Shown: positions 1 to 8,301 of the stretch, one piece after another
Layout of the letters: the number at the start of each line of letters is the position of its first letter
How positions within the stretch are numbered: position 1 is the first letter of the stretch
Source: Chloroflexota bacterium
Lineage (GTDB): Bacteria; Chloroflexota; Anaerolineae; Anaerolineales; Anaerolineaceae
Length of the DNA stretch: 60,438 nt
Direction of reading: 5' to 3'
Assembly: GCA_012729755.1 (NCBI GenBank)
Contig: JAAYCN010000080.1
Coordinates: forward strand, 1-60,438
Made by a program: the position numbers and the translations under genes
The notes under the pieces: model-generated
What the model saw: the letters and a program-made list of their open reading frames with translations, nothing else
Databases searched by the model: none
Told to the model about the DNA's origin: nothing

Positions 1-1012
1 AGGTCAGTGTTCCCTGCGCACGGCTGATCGTCACCACTTTGTCTTCGATTGGCTGACGAAGCACCTCGAGAATGCGTTGACCAAATTCCGGCAATTCATC
101 AAGAAAGAGCACCCCGCGGTGAGCTAACGAGATTTCGCCGGGGTGAGGAATGTTGCCGCCACCTACCAGGCCGGCATGGCTGATGGTGTGGTGAGGCGCG
201 CGGAATGGACGCAAACGGATGAGCGGCGTTTTGGCGGGAAGCATGTCGCAGATTGAGTAGATGCGCGTGACATCCAACGCTTCATCGAGGCTTAATTTTG
301 GCAGGATGGAAACGATTGCGCGCGCCAACAGCGTCTTGCCTGAGCCGGGAGGGCCTTCCATCAGTACATTGTGACCGCCAGCGGCAGCGACTTCGAGGGC
401 GCGTTTGATATGTTCCTGACCTTTAATTTCACTGAAGTCAGTCTCAACGACAGGTTCCTGATCAATTTCAGGCAGGGTCGGCAGCGCGGGCACAATTAAT
501 GATTGGCCACCGAAGTGCTGATAAAGCTCTGTCAGAGAATTGACGGGGTAGACCTCGATGTCTGGGATAAGCGTTGCCTCAGGGGCATCGACAGCTGGAA
601 TGAACAGCTTTTTATAACCAGTCTGACGGGCTTTGGCAGCCATCGCCAAAACGCCTCTGACGTGGCGAACCGCTCCATCCAGCGAGAGCTCGCCGACGAT
701 TAGCGATTCAGCAATGGCCTCGATGGGGAGTTGGTCAGTGGCGATCAGCACGCCAACCGCGATCGGAAGATCAAAGACGGGGCCTTCTTTGCGAACTGAC
801 GCGGGGGCGAGGTTGACAGTCAGGGGTCGACGTGGATAACGCAGCCCGGCATTTTTAATTGCCGAATAGACCCTCTCACGGCTTTCTTTAACCGCCTCAT
901 CCGGCAAGCCGACGATAGTCATCCTGGGCAGCCCCTGGCCGTAGTCCACCTCGACATCAATAATTTCACCATCGAGGCCGAGTACCGCGCAGGAAAAGAC
1001 ATGAGCAAGCAT
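1..1012 (-). CDS. comM: ComM/YifB-type AAA+ ATPase (Mg-chelatase-like), 3' end outside window
   Basis: The 337 residues visible are the N-terminal two thirds of a YifB/ComM protein; the gene runs off the left edge with no stop. Residues 1-170 form the ChlI-like N-terminal domain ([16 protein letters not shown] at 72-87). The Mg-chelatase AAA+ domain follows, with Walker A GPPGSGKT at 220-227, RPFRAPHHT at 268-276 and Walker [11 protein letters not shown] at 301-310. In naturally transformable bacteria ComM is a helicase that promotes branch migration during integration of donor DNA. The ATG at 1012 gives the family's usual start. No neighbour supports competence directly, although comEA lies at 52 kb. 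The family call is firm; the role in competence here is inference. Confidence 0.93.
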   Translation of the reverse strand, partial: MLAHVFSCAVLGLDGEIIDVEVDYGQGLPRMTIVGLPDEAVKESRERVYSAIKNAGLRYPRRPLTVNLAPASVRKEGPVFDLPIAVGVLIATDQLPIEAIAESLIVGELSLDGAVRHVRGVLAMAAKARQTGYKKLFIPAVDAPEATLIPDIEVYPVNSLTELYQHFGGQSLIVPALPTLPEIDQEPVVETDFSEIKGQEHIKRALEVAAAGGHNVLMEGPPGSGKTLLARAIVSILPKLSLDEALDVTRIYSICDMLPAKTPLIRLRPFRAPHHTISHAGLVGGGNIPHPGEISLAHRGVLFLDELPEFGQRILEVLRQPIEDKVVTISRAQGTLT

Positions 1013-1180
1013 AAGTTAAGTTTAAGGTGAACTGAAACCGATGTCAACAATTAGTTTGAGATCAATGTTGGAAGGCCTGACTGAGATTATACGAGAGTCG
1101 GCGCGGGCTTTAACGAGTGATATCATGGTAGGTGTTGATCTGTGTATTTCTAATTAGGGATAAAAAGGAGAGTTGACGCT

Positions 1181-1489
1181 ATGAAACCAGAACTTGAAAA
1201 AGTTGACGAAAAATTGGCAAAAGAAGTCGGGGTTAAGGTTGAAAAGGCGGCGAAAAAGGCAGACAAGAAAGTTGAAAAAGCCACAAAAGACGCCAAGAAA
1301 ACCGCTAAGAAAGTGGATAAAAAGGCGGAAAAAAAGGTTCAGAAGGTGAAGAAAGATACCAAAAAATCAGTTAAAGCTGCCAAAAAGCAGAAGAAAGATC
1401 TGGTTAAATCGTTCAAAGATACTTTCGATGATCTCCTTGACCGATTTAAGGATGCTGTGGACGACAAACCATCTAAGAAAAAGAAGTAA
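1181..1489 (+). CDS. lysine-rich histone H1-like small protein, function unknown
   Basis: A 102-residue protein with 38 lysines (37%). Residues about 23-60 repeat a four-residue pattern of two lysines and two other residues (KKAD, KKVE, TAKK, VDKK, AEKK), the composition of bacterial histone H1-like and other nucleic-acid-binding lysine/alanine tails. Residues 76-95 change to an acidic amphipathic helix (DTFDDLLDRFKDAVDD) before a terminal KKKK. There is no signal peptide or membrane segment. AAGGAG about 10 bases upstream of the ATG and a strong terminator downstream argue for a genuine single-gene transcript. DNA or RNA condensation, or binding of polyanions, is inference from composition. 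Low-complexity proteins like this give unreliable homology hits. Confidence 0.72.
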   Translation: MKPELEKVDEKLAKEVGVKVEKAAKKADKKVEKATKDAKKTAKKVDKKAEKKVQKVKKDTKKSVKAAKKQKKDLVKSFKDTFDDLLDRFKDAVDDKPSKKKK

Positions 1490-1510
1490 TCAAGTCTATT
1501 GATATCTTCA

Positions 1511-1541
1511 AGGGCAGGGATCGAATCAGCCTGCCCTTTTT
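1511..1541 (+). terminator. intrinsic terminator after lysine-rich gene
   Basis: AGGGCAGG (1511-1518) pairs perfectly with CCTGCCCT (1530-1537) across an 11-base loop and runs into five Ts. It lies 22 bases after the stop of the lysine-rich gene and separates it from the CapA-like gene. Confidence 0.85.
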
Positions 1542-1625
1542 GTGTTGCTCGTTTTGCATGGCGCGGAAGGTGGAGGTATAAATGGTGCATTCTGAAAGCA
1601 AAACGACTCAGCGGAGGCTCAAATT

Positions 1626-3389
1626 ATGAATCATCGACAAACAATTGGTTTTATCGGCTTGGTTATTAGCGCGGTGGTTCTGGTAATGGCTGCCTGTCAG
1701 CCTTTACTGATGCCGCCAGGCCAGATGGTTTTGAACCCATCTGCCACTCAAGACGAGGGCGATGGTTTTGTTGACGGCCTTGAAAAGGCAGCGACTCCGG
1801 TGAATACTCCTGTGTTAAACCTGCCTTCGCCTACCGCCATGCCTGGCGCGGCAAGCACGGAAATCCCCGCTGCTTCCACTTCGACACCAGTTGATGAACC
1901 GCTTTGTGTCGGCGTGGATGAGAATTTGCCTGCCAAATTTATTGAGAGTCTGCGGGGAACTGTCGAGATCTGTGAGTCTGGTGAGGACCCCGCCGCAAGT
2001 ATCGGTTATGGTTCCGCTGAACTGTTGAGCGAATGGGTCTTTGCTCTGACAGGCCCTTTTAACACCGTGATCGATGGGATTGCCGCGGACGAGCTGTTCA
2101 ATTATTGGACACAGGGACAGGAAAGCCCTTTTAAGGAGTTGATCCTTGATCAATCCACGCTTCATGCGGTGAGCTCGCTATGGGGGAAGCCAGTCGGGAC
2201 TGTGACTGTACTCGATTCAGACCAGCTATTGGAACGAGCGTCGAAGGATGGAAATGTCTGGGCGATCCTGCCGTTTGAAGCTGTCTCTCCGCGCTGGAAA
2301 GTGATCAGCCTGGACGAACAGACCCCTCTCAGCAAGCATTTCGACCCAGCGACCTATCCGCTGACTGTGCCGATTGGGAGCCTTTCCGGGGAGCTTAGCG
2401 AGGCTGTCAAGCGCAATCTCGCTGACTTGCCGAAATCAAATCGTGTCTCAGAGAAGCTGACCACGGTCATCCTAACCGGAGTGACCGCCCTGGCGAGGGC
2501 GACTGCATATGACATGGAAATTCGCGGTGTCTTACAGCCCGCGGAAGAAGTAGCCGATGAGCTCAGAGACGCGGACATCCTGCATATCAGTAATGAAGTG
2601 CCATTCGCGGCGGATTGCCCCTATCCAAATCCATATCAACCGGGTTCGCTTAAGTTCTGTTCTGACTTCAAATATATGGAATTATTCAGATATATCGGCA
2701 CAGACGTGGTGGATCTGACTGGCGACCACATGTTGGATTATGGACAACAAGCCCTGCTGGATACCCTGGCGGCGTACAGGCAAGAAGGCCTGCCCTATTT
2801 CGGATCAGGCATCAACCTGAAAGAGGCACAAACACCAGTTAAGTTTGATATTAATGGGAACAAAATCGCTTTTGTCGGTTGTAACGGCAAGAAATTTGGC
2901 TTTTTAGCCGCTCTGGATAACGCGCCGGGTGTTTTTGAGTGTGGAATGGATCGGCTTACTGAGATCATCGATCAGCTGACAGCGGAAGGTTATAACCCGA
3001 TTGTCACATTTCAGCATGATGAGGTTTATTCATGGCACCCAAGCACGCGGATGATCGCGGACTTCACTGCCGCGGCGAACGCGGGGGCAGTTATTGTCAA
3101 CGGCAGCCAGGGACACCAACCGCAGGCAATGGCGTTTGTTGACGGTAACCGGTTTATTCATTATGGCCTGGGAAACCTGTTTTTTGACCAGTTTGGAGTG
3201 GGTGGGGATACGGACAAGGCTTTCATCGATCGCCATATTTTCTATGATAACCGCTATATCGGCACTGAGCTTCTGACAGTGAAGTTCCTTGATTATTCCA
3301 CCCCGCGCTGGATGAACAAAACCGAGCGGAATCTGATGTTGGGAACGTTATTTCTCTTCAGTGAGGACCTGGCTAAGCAACCGGAATAA
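1626..3389 (+). CDS. CapA family lipoprotein (PGA_cap metallophosphatase-like) with N-terminal extension
   Basis: A 587-residue exported lipoprotein: hydrophobic segment at about 8-23 ending in the lipobox MAAC (Cys24), then a Ser/Thr/Pro-rich linker to about residue 90. Residues 90-270 resemble a periplasmic binding-protein domain (ELFNYW, ATYPLTVPIG). The C-terminal 270 residues are a CapA/PGA_cap domain, a calcineurin-like fold: DILHISNEVPF, DVVDLTGDHMLDYG, PIVTFQHDE, GSQGHQPQ and YGLGNLFFDQ carry the usual Asp, Asn and His ligands. CapA proteins take part in poly-gamma-glutamate or other surface polymer work, but many homologues outside Bacillus have no known substrate, and no capB/capC lies nearby. 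GGAGG sits about 9 bases before the ATG. Confidence 0.85.
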   Translation: MNHRQTIGFIGLVISAVVLVMAACQPLLMPPGQMVLNPSATQDEGDGFVDGLEKAATPVNTPVLNLPSPTAMPGAASTEIPAASTSTPVDEPLCVGVDENLPAKFIESLRGTVEICESGEDPAASIGYGSAELLSEWVFALTGPFNTVIDGIAADELFNYWTQGQESPFKELILDQSTLHAVSSLWGKPVGTVTVLDSDQLLERASKDGNVWAILPFEAVSPRWKVISLDEQTPLSKHFDPATYPLTVPIGSLSGELSEAVKRNLADLPKSNRVSEKLTTVILTGVTALARATAYDMEIRGVLQPAEEVADELRDADILHISNEVPFAADCPYPNPYQPGSLKFCSDFKYMELFRYIGTDVVDLTGDHMLDYGQQALLDTLAAYRQEGLPYFGSGINLKEAQTPVKFDINGNKIAFVGCNGKKFGFLAALDNAPGVFECGMDRLTEIIDQLTAEGYNPIVTFQHDEVYSWHPSTRMIADFTAAANAGAVIVNGSQGHQPQAMAFVDGNRFIHYGLGNLFFDQFGVGGDTDKAFIDRHIFYDNRYIGTELLTVKFLDYSTPRWMNKTERNLMLGTLFLFSEDLAKQPE

Positions 3390-3412
3390 AAAAGAGCTGT
3401 TTAGCTCTTTTT
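3390..3412. terminator. bidirectional terminator between CapA-like gene and tRNA-Glu
   Basis: AAAAGAGCT and AGCTCTTTT pair across a four-base loop, with A-tracts on one side and T-tracts on the other, so the hairpin can end transcription from both the plus-strand CapA-like gene and the minus-strand tRNA gene. It starts at the CapA-like stop codon. Confidence 0.85.
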
Positions 3413-3416
3413 GGTG

Positions 3417-3489
3417 TGCCCTCACAGGGATTCGAACCCTGCTTTTGGCCTTGAAAGGGCCACGTCCTAGTCCCTTAGACGATGAGGGC
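3417..3489 (-). tRNA. tRNA-Glu (anticodon TTC)
   Basis: The 73-base minus-strand sequence folds as a full cloverleaf: acceptor GCCCTCA/TGAGGGC with discriminator A, D arm GTCT...GGAC, anticodon stem TGGCC/GGCCA with loop CTTTCAA (anticodon TTC), and T arm CAGGG-TTCGAAT-CCCTG. No CCA is encoded. A promoter lies just upstream and a terminator just downstream, so it is a stand-alone unit. Confidence 0.97.
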
Positions 3490-3516
3490 AAATTGGCGTT
3501 TGCAGTTAGGTTTGGT

Positions 3517-3545
3517 ATTCTACATGATGTTGCCATGAAGGTCAA
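3517..3545 (-). promoter_or_regulatory. sigma-70 promoter for tRNA-Glu
   Basis: On the minus strand TTGACC (3545-3540) and TAGAAT (3522-3517) are separated by 17 bases. The expected start site is about 20 bases before the mature tRNA 5' end. Confidence 0.8.
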
Positions 3546-3616
3546 GGCGAATTTTGGGCATATTGTGAGGCATATCTGGGGCAAATCTGTTTTCAACGGC
3601 CTCTGCCTTAAAACTC

Positions 3617-3645
3617 TTGACACTAATCGACTGAATGCGTATAAT
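3617..3645 (+). promoter_or_regulatory. consensus sigma-70 promoter for the rplU-rpmA-rpmE operon
   Basis: TTGACA (3617-3622) and TATAAT (3640-3645) with a 17-base spacer: a full consensus match, as expected for ribosomal protein genes. Transcription should begin near 3652, giving a leader of about 115 bases before rplU. Confidence 0.92.
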
Positions 3646-3651
3646 GCCTTT

Positions 3652-3766
3652 CTTGCCCCGGAGGCGTCAGACCGGGGTTAATTGTGTGTGTTTTAATAAC
3701 CAACTTTCCCGCTCTCGGGCGAACTTCGCGTGAGGAGTGGTTAAGTGAAGATTGGAGAATAAATAT
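3652..3766 (+). promoter_or_regulatory. 5' leader of rplU operon with hairpins (possible autoregulatory leader)
   Basis: The leader contains CCCCGG (3656-3661) pairing with CCGGGG (3672-3677) and, nearer the gene, a GC-rich patch around 3706-3735 that can form short hairpins (CCCG/CGGG). Leaders of rplU in other bacteria can bind ribosomal protein L21; whether this one does is inference from position and length only. The shape does not match a leader class I can name with certainty. Confidence 0.4.
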
Positions 3767-4087
3767 ATGAAGTATGCGATCGTTGAAGCGGGCGGAAAAC
3801 AATTCCGCGCCGAAGAAGGTAAGACTATCCAGGTCGACCTTCTGCCCGCTGCAGTCGGCGAAGAGGTTGTCCTCGACAAGGTATTGCTGCTTGTCGATGG
3901 CGACCACGTGCAAGTTGGGACCCCTTATATTAAAGGCGCGTCCATCAAGGCACAGGTAGCGGATCAGATCAAAGGCAAGAAGGTGCTTGTTTTCAAGTAC
4001 AAACCCAAGAGCCAGTATCGCCGTCGTGCCGGTCATCGCCAAAAATACACCAGGCTGCTGGTGGAATCAGTTGTAACGGAGAAGTAA
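3767..4087 (+). CDS. rplU: 50S ribosomal protein L21
   Basis: 106 residues, normal for L21, starting [12 protein letters not shown], the family signature, and containing the conserved [17 protein letters not shown] segment near the C-terminus that binds 23S rRNA. The ATG at 3767 is chosen over an in-frame TTG 15 bases upstream because GGAG lies 9 bases before it and the family begins with this Met. It is first of three ribosomal protein genes, one base before rpmA, behind a consensus promoter. Confidence 0.98.
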   Translation: MKYAIVEAGGKQFRAEEGKTIQVDLLPAAVGEEVVLDKVLLLVDGDHVQVGTPYIKGASIKAQVADQIKGKKVLVFKYKPKSQYRRRAGHRQKYTRLLVESVVTEK

Positions 4088-4088
4088 A

Positions 4089-4367
4089 ATGGCCCACAAA
4101 AAAGGTGGCGGGTCATCCCGCAATGGCCGAGACAGTCGCTCACAGCGCCTCGGCGTCAAAAAATTCGGTGGAGAGCACGTAATCAGTGGCAACATCCTTG
4201 TTCGCCAGCATGGTACCAAGGTTCATCCCGGTTGGAATGTTGGCATGGGGCGTGATTACACTCTCTTTGCTACTATTGAAGGTTTTGTCAAGTATGAGAC
4301 CATGCCTGGTGGTCGCAAGAAAGTCCACGTTTTTGAAACACAGGATGCTACCAGCGTGAGAGGTTAA
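4089..4367 (+). CDS. rpmA: 50S ribosomal protein L27
   Basis: 92 residues beginning [16 protein letters not shown], the classic L27 N-terminus that reaches into the peptidyl transferase centre, followed by [10 protein letters not shown] and [18 protein letters not shown]. There is no N-terminal extension like the one cleaved by Prp in Firmicutes, so the protein begins directly with the functional end. It follows rplU by one base, and rpmE starts four bases later, so the three genes are almost certainly co-translated. Confidence 0.98.
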   Translation: MAHKKGGGSSRNGRDSRSQRLGVKKFGGEHVISGNILVRQHGTKVHPGWNVGMGRDYTLFATIEGFVKYETMPGGRKKVHVFETQDATSVRG

Positions 4368-4371
4368 GTAA

Positions 4372-4851
4372 ATGAAGACTAAGATTCAACCCAAATATTA
4401 TCCTGAGGCGAAGGTTACTTGCGCTTCGTGCGGCGCGACCTGGACGACTGGTTCAACGATCCCTGAAATCCGCACTGAGGTTTGTTCGAATTGCCACCCG
4501 TTTTACACGGGTCAGCAGCAGCGTATTCTTGACCGTGAAGGCCAGGTTGATCGCTTCTATAAACGTCTGCAGGTTCGCCAGGACTACGTCTCAGAGCAGA
4601 AAGCCGCTCTGGAATCCAAAACTTCGCCTAATCGCCCAATCAGCGAGTTTAAGCTGACCGCCAAAGCGATTGAAGCCCTGAAGAAAGCTGAAATTGTCAC
4701 GGTTGGTGATGTGTTGGCGAAACTTGAAGGCGGCGAGAAGGCTCTGCTGGATGTAGAAGGTTTCGGCCGTAAGTCTCTGATCGACTTGAAAAAGCAACTG
4801 CGCCAGATGGGCTATGAGATCCCTGCCGCTGCCGCGGAAATTGAGATCTAA
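4372..4851 (+). CDS. rpmE: 50S ribosomal protein L31 fused to an RNA polymerase alpha-CTD-like domain
   Basis: 159 residues, about twice the usual L31. Residues 1-70 are zinc-type L31: MKTKIQPKYYPEAKVTCASC, Cys17/Cys20 and Cys38/Cys41 as zinc ligands, and HPFYTGQQ. After a charged linker, residues 90-150 match the C-terminal domain of RNA polymerase alpha: FKLTAKAIEALKKAEI, TVGDVLAKL, then the helix-hairpin-helix FGRKSLIDLKKQL. Compared with E. coli alpha, Gly296, Lys298 and Ser299 are kept (Gly132, Lys134, Ser135), but Arg265 and Asn268, which contact UP-element DNA, are Lys98 and Glu101. The reading frame is continuous and the operon intact, so this is a real fusion. The added domain may bind rRNA, DNA or RNA polymerase; that is inference. 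Confidence 0.93.
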   Translation: MKTKIQPKYYPEAKVTCASCGATWTTGSTIPEIRTEVCSNCHPFYTGQQQRILDREGQVDRFYKRLQVRQDYVSEQKAALESKTSPNRPISEFKLTAKAIEALKKAEIVTVGDVLAKLEGGEKALLDVEGFGRKSLIDLKKQLRQMGYEIPAAAAEIEI

Positions 4852-4882
4852 GCCGCATTTTGGCTAATTTTTTAGTACACTT

Positions 4883-4908
4883 AACAGGCAGGTTTCCTGC
4901 CTGTTTTG
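4883..4908 (+). terminator. intrinsic terminator after rpmE
   Basis: AACAGGCAGG (4883-4892) and CCTGCCTGTT (4896-4905) pair perfectly across a three-base loop and lead into TTT. It ends the ribosomal protein operon only 15 bases before tdk, so tdk may depend on readthrough. Confidence 0.85.
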
Positions 4909-4923
4909 TTATCTGGAGGTCTT

Positions 4924-5496
4924 ATGACGCAACAATTTGGTTTAGTTGAAGTGATCGCAGGTTCGATGTTCTGCGGAAAAACAGAGGAGTTGATCAGGCG
5001 ATTGCGGCGGGCGACTATCGCCAGGCAAAAAGTGCAGGTGTTTAAGCCGGTTATTGATGACCGCTATACCTTTGCCAGGGTTACCTCTCATTCCGGCGCT
5101 GATTTCGAAGCGATTCCGGTGGATTCATCGGCTGACATTTTGGCTAAACTTGAACCTGATGTGACCGTGGTTGGGATTGATGAAGCGCAGTTTTTTGATG
5201 ACGGGGTGGTTGATGTTGCCCAGAAACTGGCGGATCGGGGAGTGCGCGTGATCGTAACCGGCCTCGATACCGATTTCAGGGGTGAACCTTTTGGGTGCAT
5301 GCCGGTGATGGTGGCCAAAGCCGACAAGGTTGACAAACTGCAGGCGATTTGCATAGTCTGCGGTGAGCCGGCGACGCGCACGCAGCGCCTGGTCAATGGA
5401 AAACCCGCTCATTATGATGATCCGATCGTGATTGTAGGGGCGGCTGAGATGTATGAGGCGCGCTGCCGCCGCTGTCATGACGTGCCGCGGGATTGA
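4924..5496 (+). CDS. tdk: thymidine kinase (type II)
   Basis: 190 residues, normal for bacterial type II thymidine kinase, which makes dTMP from thymidine with ATP. The P-loop GSMFCGKT is at 13-20, the Walker B-like DEAQFF in the middle, and a zinc lasso is formed by CIVCG and CRRCH near the C-terminus. The ATG at 4924 follows TGGAGG by six bases; an in-frame TTG upstream lies inside the terminator and is not used. It heads a run of plus-strand genes (tdk-hpt-cca and onward), joining two nucleotide salvage enzymes. Confidence 0.96.
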   Translation: MTQQFGLVEVIAGSMFCGKTEELIRRLRRATIARQKVQVFKPVIDDRYTFARVTSHSGADFEAIPVDSSADILAKLEPDVTVVGIDEAQFFDDGVVDVAQKLADRGVRVIVTGLDTDFRGEPFGCMPVMVAKADKVDKLQAICIVCGEPATRTQRLVNGKPAHYDDPIVIVGAAEMYEARCRRCHDVPRD

Positions 5497-5505
5497 GGAG
5501 GTGAT

Positions 5506-6063
5506 ATGCAACCCTGGCAAGATTTCATCAAAGAAGTATTAATCCCGGAAGACCAGCTTCAGAGACGTATCGCGGAACTCGGCGAGCAGATAAACAACGA
5601 CTACGCTGGCAAAGAATTATTGATTATCTGCATTCTGCGTGGCGGAGTGATGTTTATGGTTGACCTGATCAAACATATCAAAGTTCCGTTGGCGACAGAG
5701 TTTATGGCGGTCTCCTCCTATGGGGCAGGCGCGCGTCAGTCAACCGGAGAAGTGCGCATTACACTTGACCTGAACACGACCATTGCCGGCAAGCATGTGC
5801 TGATTGTTGAGGATATCATCGACAGCGGCAACACATTGGCGTCGGTGATTGAACTATTGGAAACACGCAACCCGAAGGACTTGTTTGTATGTACCCTGCT
5901 GGATAAACATGAGCGTCGGGAGGTAGAGGTGCCTATTCGATACACAGGGTTTAAGATTGAGAACCATTTCGTATTCGGTTATGGTTTGGATATGGACGAC
6001 TTTTATCGCAACCTGCCGTTTATTGGCACGGTGGATATTGAAAAATACGATCCCTCACTTTGA
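5506..6063 (+). CDS. hpt: hypoxanthine-guanine phosphoribosyltransferase
   Basis: 185 residues, the usual length. It converts hypoxanthine or guanine with PRPP to IMP or GMP. The PRPP-binding motif VLIVEDIIDSGNTL lies near residue 100, the flexible-loop part EFMAVSSYG near 66, and the purine-recognition part KIENHFVFGYGLDM near 150. GAGGTG precedes the ATG by about five bases. It follows tdk by nine bases, so the two salvage genes are probably co-transcribed. Confidence 0.96.
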   Translation: MQPWQDFIKEVLIPEDQLQRRIAELGEQINNDYAGKELLIICILRGGVMFMVDLIKHIKVPLATEFMAVSSYGAGARQSTGEVRITLDLNTTIAGKHVLIVEDIIDSGNTLASVIELLETRNPKDLFVCTLLDKHERREVEVPIRYTGFKIENHFVFGYGLDMDDFYRNLPFIGTVDIEKYDPSL

Positions 6064-7537
6064 CGAGCGCACGCTTGCGATTATAGAGCAAGTGCGTGCC
6101 TGCCGCAGACCCGGGCAGAAAGTTTTTCTGGTGGGTGGAGCAGTGAGAGACGCGCTGTTGGGGCGCTCGCTGAAAGACCTTGATTTTGTCACATCCTCAG
6201 ACTCAGGCAGGTTAGCGCGCTGCGCCGCGCGGGCCTTGAAGGGCGGCGTTTTCACCTTGGACGATGAGAGGCAATCGGCAAGAGTCATTTTGAAGGCGGG
6301 TGAAGGCCAATCTCTTTTGATTGACTTTGTGCTGATGACTGGCGGAAGCCTGAGTGAAGATCTGAAGCACAGGGATTTCACGGTAAACGCGATGGCGGTT
6401 GGGATCGATGAATTGGGTCATCTGATCGACCCTTTGAATGGCGCAGGCAGCCTTGAGGACGGTGAGCTGCGTGTAGCTGACGAGACAGCGATTGAATGTG
6501 ATCCTCTCAGATCGTTGCGGGCGGTGAGGCTGAGCAAAGCCTATGGCTTCAAGATTTCACCTCAAACACGCGAGCTGATCACGCGAAATTTGGCTGGCCT
6601 TGACAGGGTGGCGAGAGAACGCGTTCGCGACGAAGTTTTCAAATTGCTGGAGTTCGCGGATGTTCGTGATTCACTGCGGCAATTAGAGGCGCTTGGTCTG
6701 TTGGAGCCTGTCTTTCCGGCTATAAAACAGCTGAGAAACAATCAACAAAGCCAGGCAACCGCAGGTGAGCTCTGGCAGCACGCGCTGATGGCGGTGGAGT
6801 ATTTGGAGACGCTGCTGAGTTGGGTTGTGGGAGGGGCGGCTGACCAGATTAAAAGTCACCACTTGTTGAGGGCAGTTGAGCAGCTCTCGCCATGGAGAGA
6901 AGGGATCAAACTTCTGTTGGAGGAGCGGTTTCAGCCTGACCGCTCGCGTGTTTGTCTGCTCTACCTTGGCGGTTTGCATCAGGTTCTCGCCTCGCATGAG
7001 GTCACGCAAAAACAGAATGATGAGTTCAATCCGCATCAGAGGTCAAAGGCGGGTGTGATTGTGTCTGGCTTTCAGTTAGCTTTAAGCACCGCCGAAATTG
7101 ACTATCTGAACAAATTGGCGTGTTTTCGGACGCGTTTGCATACACTTGCTCAAAACGTAATGCGAATATCAGATCGGGAGATTTACCGCTATTTTGAGGA
7201 TCTTGGCCCAGCGGGAGTGGATCTGGCTTTGTTAAGCCTGGTTGACTTTTTGGCTTCGAGGGGTGAGAAAGCGGCTGAAGTGAGTTGGCAGGTTGAGGTG
7301 GCGGCGGCTTCGAGGATGATTAAAGCATGGTTCGAGGAAAGAGAACGGGTCATTGAACCTCCAAAACTGGTTGATGGGTATGAGTTACAGAAAGAGCTCG
7401 ACCTGAAACCCGGAAAATTCCTTGGAGAATTGATGGCAGTCATTCGCGAGGAACAGGCATCAGGACTGTTGGTCACGCATGAAGATGTATTGAGTTTCGC
7501 CAGAGAATACACGGCGCAGAGGAGGAAAGAAAGTTGA
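6038..7537 (+). CDS. cca: CCA-adding / poly(A) polymerase family tRNA nucleotidyltransferase
   Basis: About 499 residues from a TTG at 6038, inside the end of hpt; start uncertain. The nucleotidyltransferase head has VFLVGGAVRDALLG followed by DLDFV, the two metal-binding Asp, then the flexible loop HRDFTVNAMA and RSLRAVRLSKAYGFKI, all typical of class II CCA enzymes. LWQHALMAVEYLE is reminiscent of the HD region, but I cannot see a full metal-binding HD set. Neither tRNA here encodes its CCA end, so such an enzyme is required in the cell. Bacterial poly(A) polymerases share this head, and the two cannot be told apart reliably by eye. It overlaps hpt by 26 bases and the next gene by 4. Confidence 0.85.
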   Translation: MKNTIPHFDERTLAIIEQVRACRRPGQKVFLVGGAVRDALLGRSLKDLDFVTSSDSGRLARCAARALKGGVFTLDDERQSARVILKAGEGQSLLIDFVLMTGGSLSEDLKHRDFTVNAMAVGIDELGHLIDPLNGAGSLEDGELRVADETAIECDPLRSLRAVRLSKAYGFKISPQTRELITRNLAGLDRVARERVRDEVFKLLEFADVRDSLRQLEALGLLEPVFPAIKQLRNNQQSQATAGELWQHALMAVEYLETLLSWVVGGAADQIKSHHLLRAVEQLSPWREGIKLLLEERFQPDRSRVCLLYLGGLHQVLASHEVTQKQNDEFNPHQRSKAGVIVSGFQLALSTAEIDYLNKLACFRTRLHTLAQNVMRISDREIYRYFEDLGPAGVDLALLSLVDFLASRGEKAAEVSWQVEVAAASRMIKAWFEERERVIEPPKLVDGYELQKELDLKPGKFLGELMAVIREEQASGLLVTHEDVLSFAREYTAQRRKES

Positions 7538-8298
7538 AATTGAACATGCCTGACGGGGCAAGTGTGGATTATGAGGTCGTTGGCAGCGGGCGACCATTGA
7601 TGTTATTGCATGGCCTGGCGCTCAACCGATCGATTTGGAAGCCGGTTGCCAGGCTGTTTCGGGACGAACGCCTCTTTATCCTTCCGGATATCCGAGGGCA
7701 GGGTAAATCAACTTTGGGCAAAGCGAACGGCAGTTTGGTTCAAATCGCTGACGACCTGGTGAGATTGTTGGATCACCTTAAGATCGAAAAAACGGCTATA
7801 GGCGGACACTCCATGGGCGGGTATATCGCGCTGGCTTTTGCGAAAAACCACGTTAATCGGGTGAGCAGCATCGCGCTGATTACCAGCAACGCCCGCGCCG
7901 ACTCGGCTGATAAACGTGCGGCTCGCATCGAGGAGGCTGGGAAGATTCTTCAAGAGGGCATTGAACCTTTCGCTGACGCGATGGCTGTCAAATTAACCCG
8001 CCACTTGTCAACGCAGGCGCGTGTCAGGAAGATCCTGCTAAAAACCGAGCCGGAGGGACTGAGTAATATTTTGAAAGCAATTGCCAACCGCGAGAATAAC
8101 CTTGGACTGATCGCTTCTCTGCCCTTTCCAATGATGGCAATTTTTGGCAAAGATGATCAGATCGCGCCAGTTGGAATAGATGTTGAGATCGAAAGAGCCG
8201 TTCCAGCTGTGAAGCTGGTGAGGCTGCCTGGTGTGGGACACATGCCCATGTTTGAAGCTTCGCTGACGCTCGGCGCGTTATTGATGACATTGGAGTAA
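7534..8298 (+). CDS. alpha/beta hydrolase
   Basis: 254 residues with the complete alpha/beta-hydrolase set: oxyanion segment LLHGLALNRSIW, DIRGQGKS, nucleophile elbow GGHSMGGY (Ser near residue 94), acid in FGKDDQIAP and the final His in GVGHMPMFE. The arrangement resembles 3-oxoadipate enol-lactonases and related small esterases, but the substrate cannot be read from the sequence. It begins with a TTG that overlaps the preceding stop codon (TTGA), so translation is probably coupled to the cca gene. No signal peptide; cytoplasmic. Confidence 0.9.
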   Translation: MKLNMPDGASVDYEVVGSGRPLMLLHGLALNRSIWKPVARLFRDERLFILPDIRGQGKSTLGKANGSLVQIADDLVRLLDHLKIEKTAIGGHSMGGYIALAFAKNHVNRVSSIALITSNARADSADKRAARIEEAGKILQEGIEPFADAMAVKLTRHLSTQARVRKILLKTEPEGLSNILKAIANRENNLGLIASLPFPMMAIFGKDDQIAPVGIDVEIERAVPAVKLVRLPGVGHMPMFEASLTLGALLMTLE

Positions 8299-8301
8299 AA
8301 G

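Noticed and set aside
4906-4923. Upstream TTG start for tdk adding six residues
   Set aside because: It lies in the terminator's T-tract and before the GGAGG that serves the ATG at 4924.
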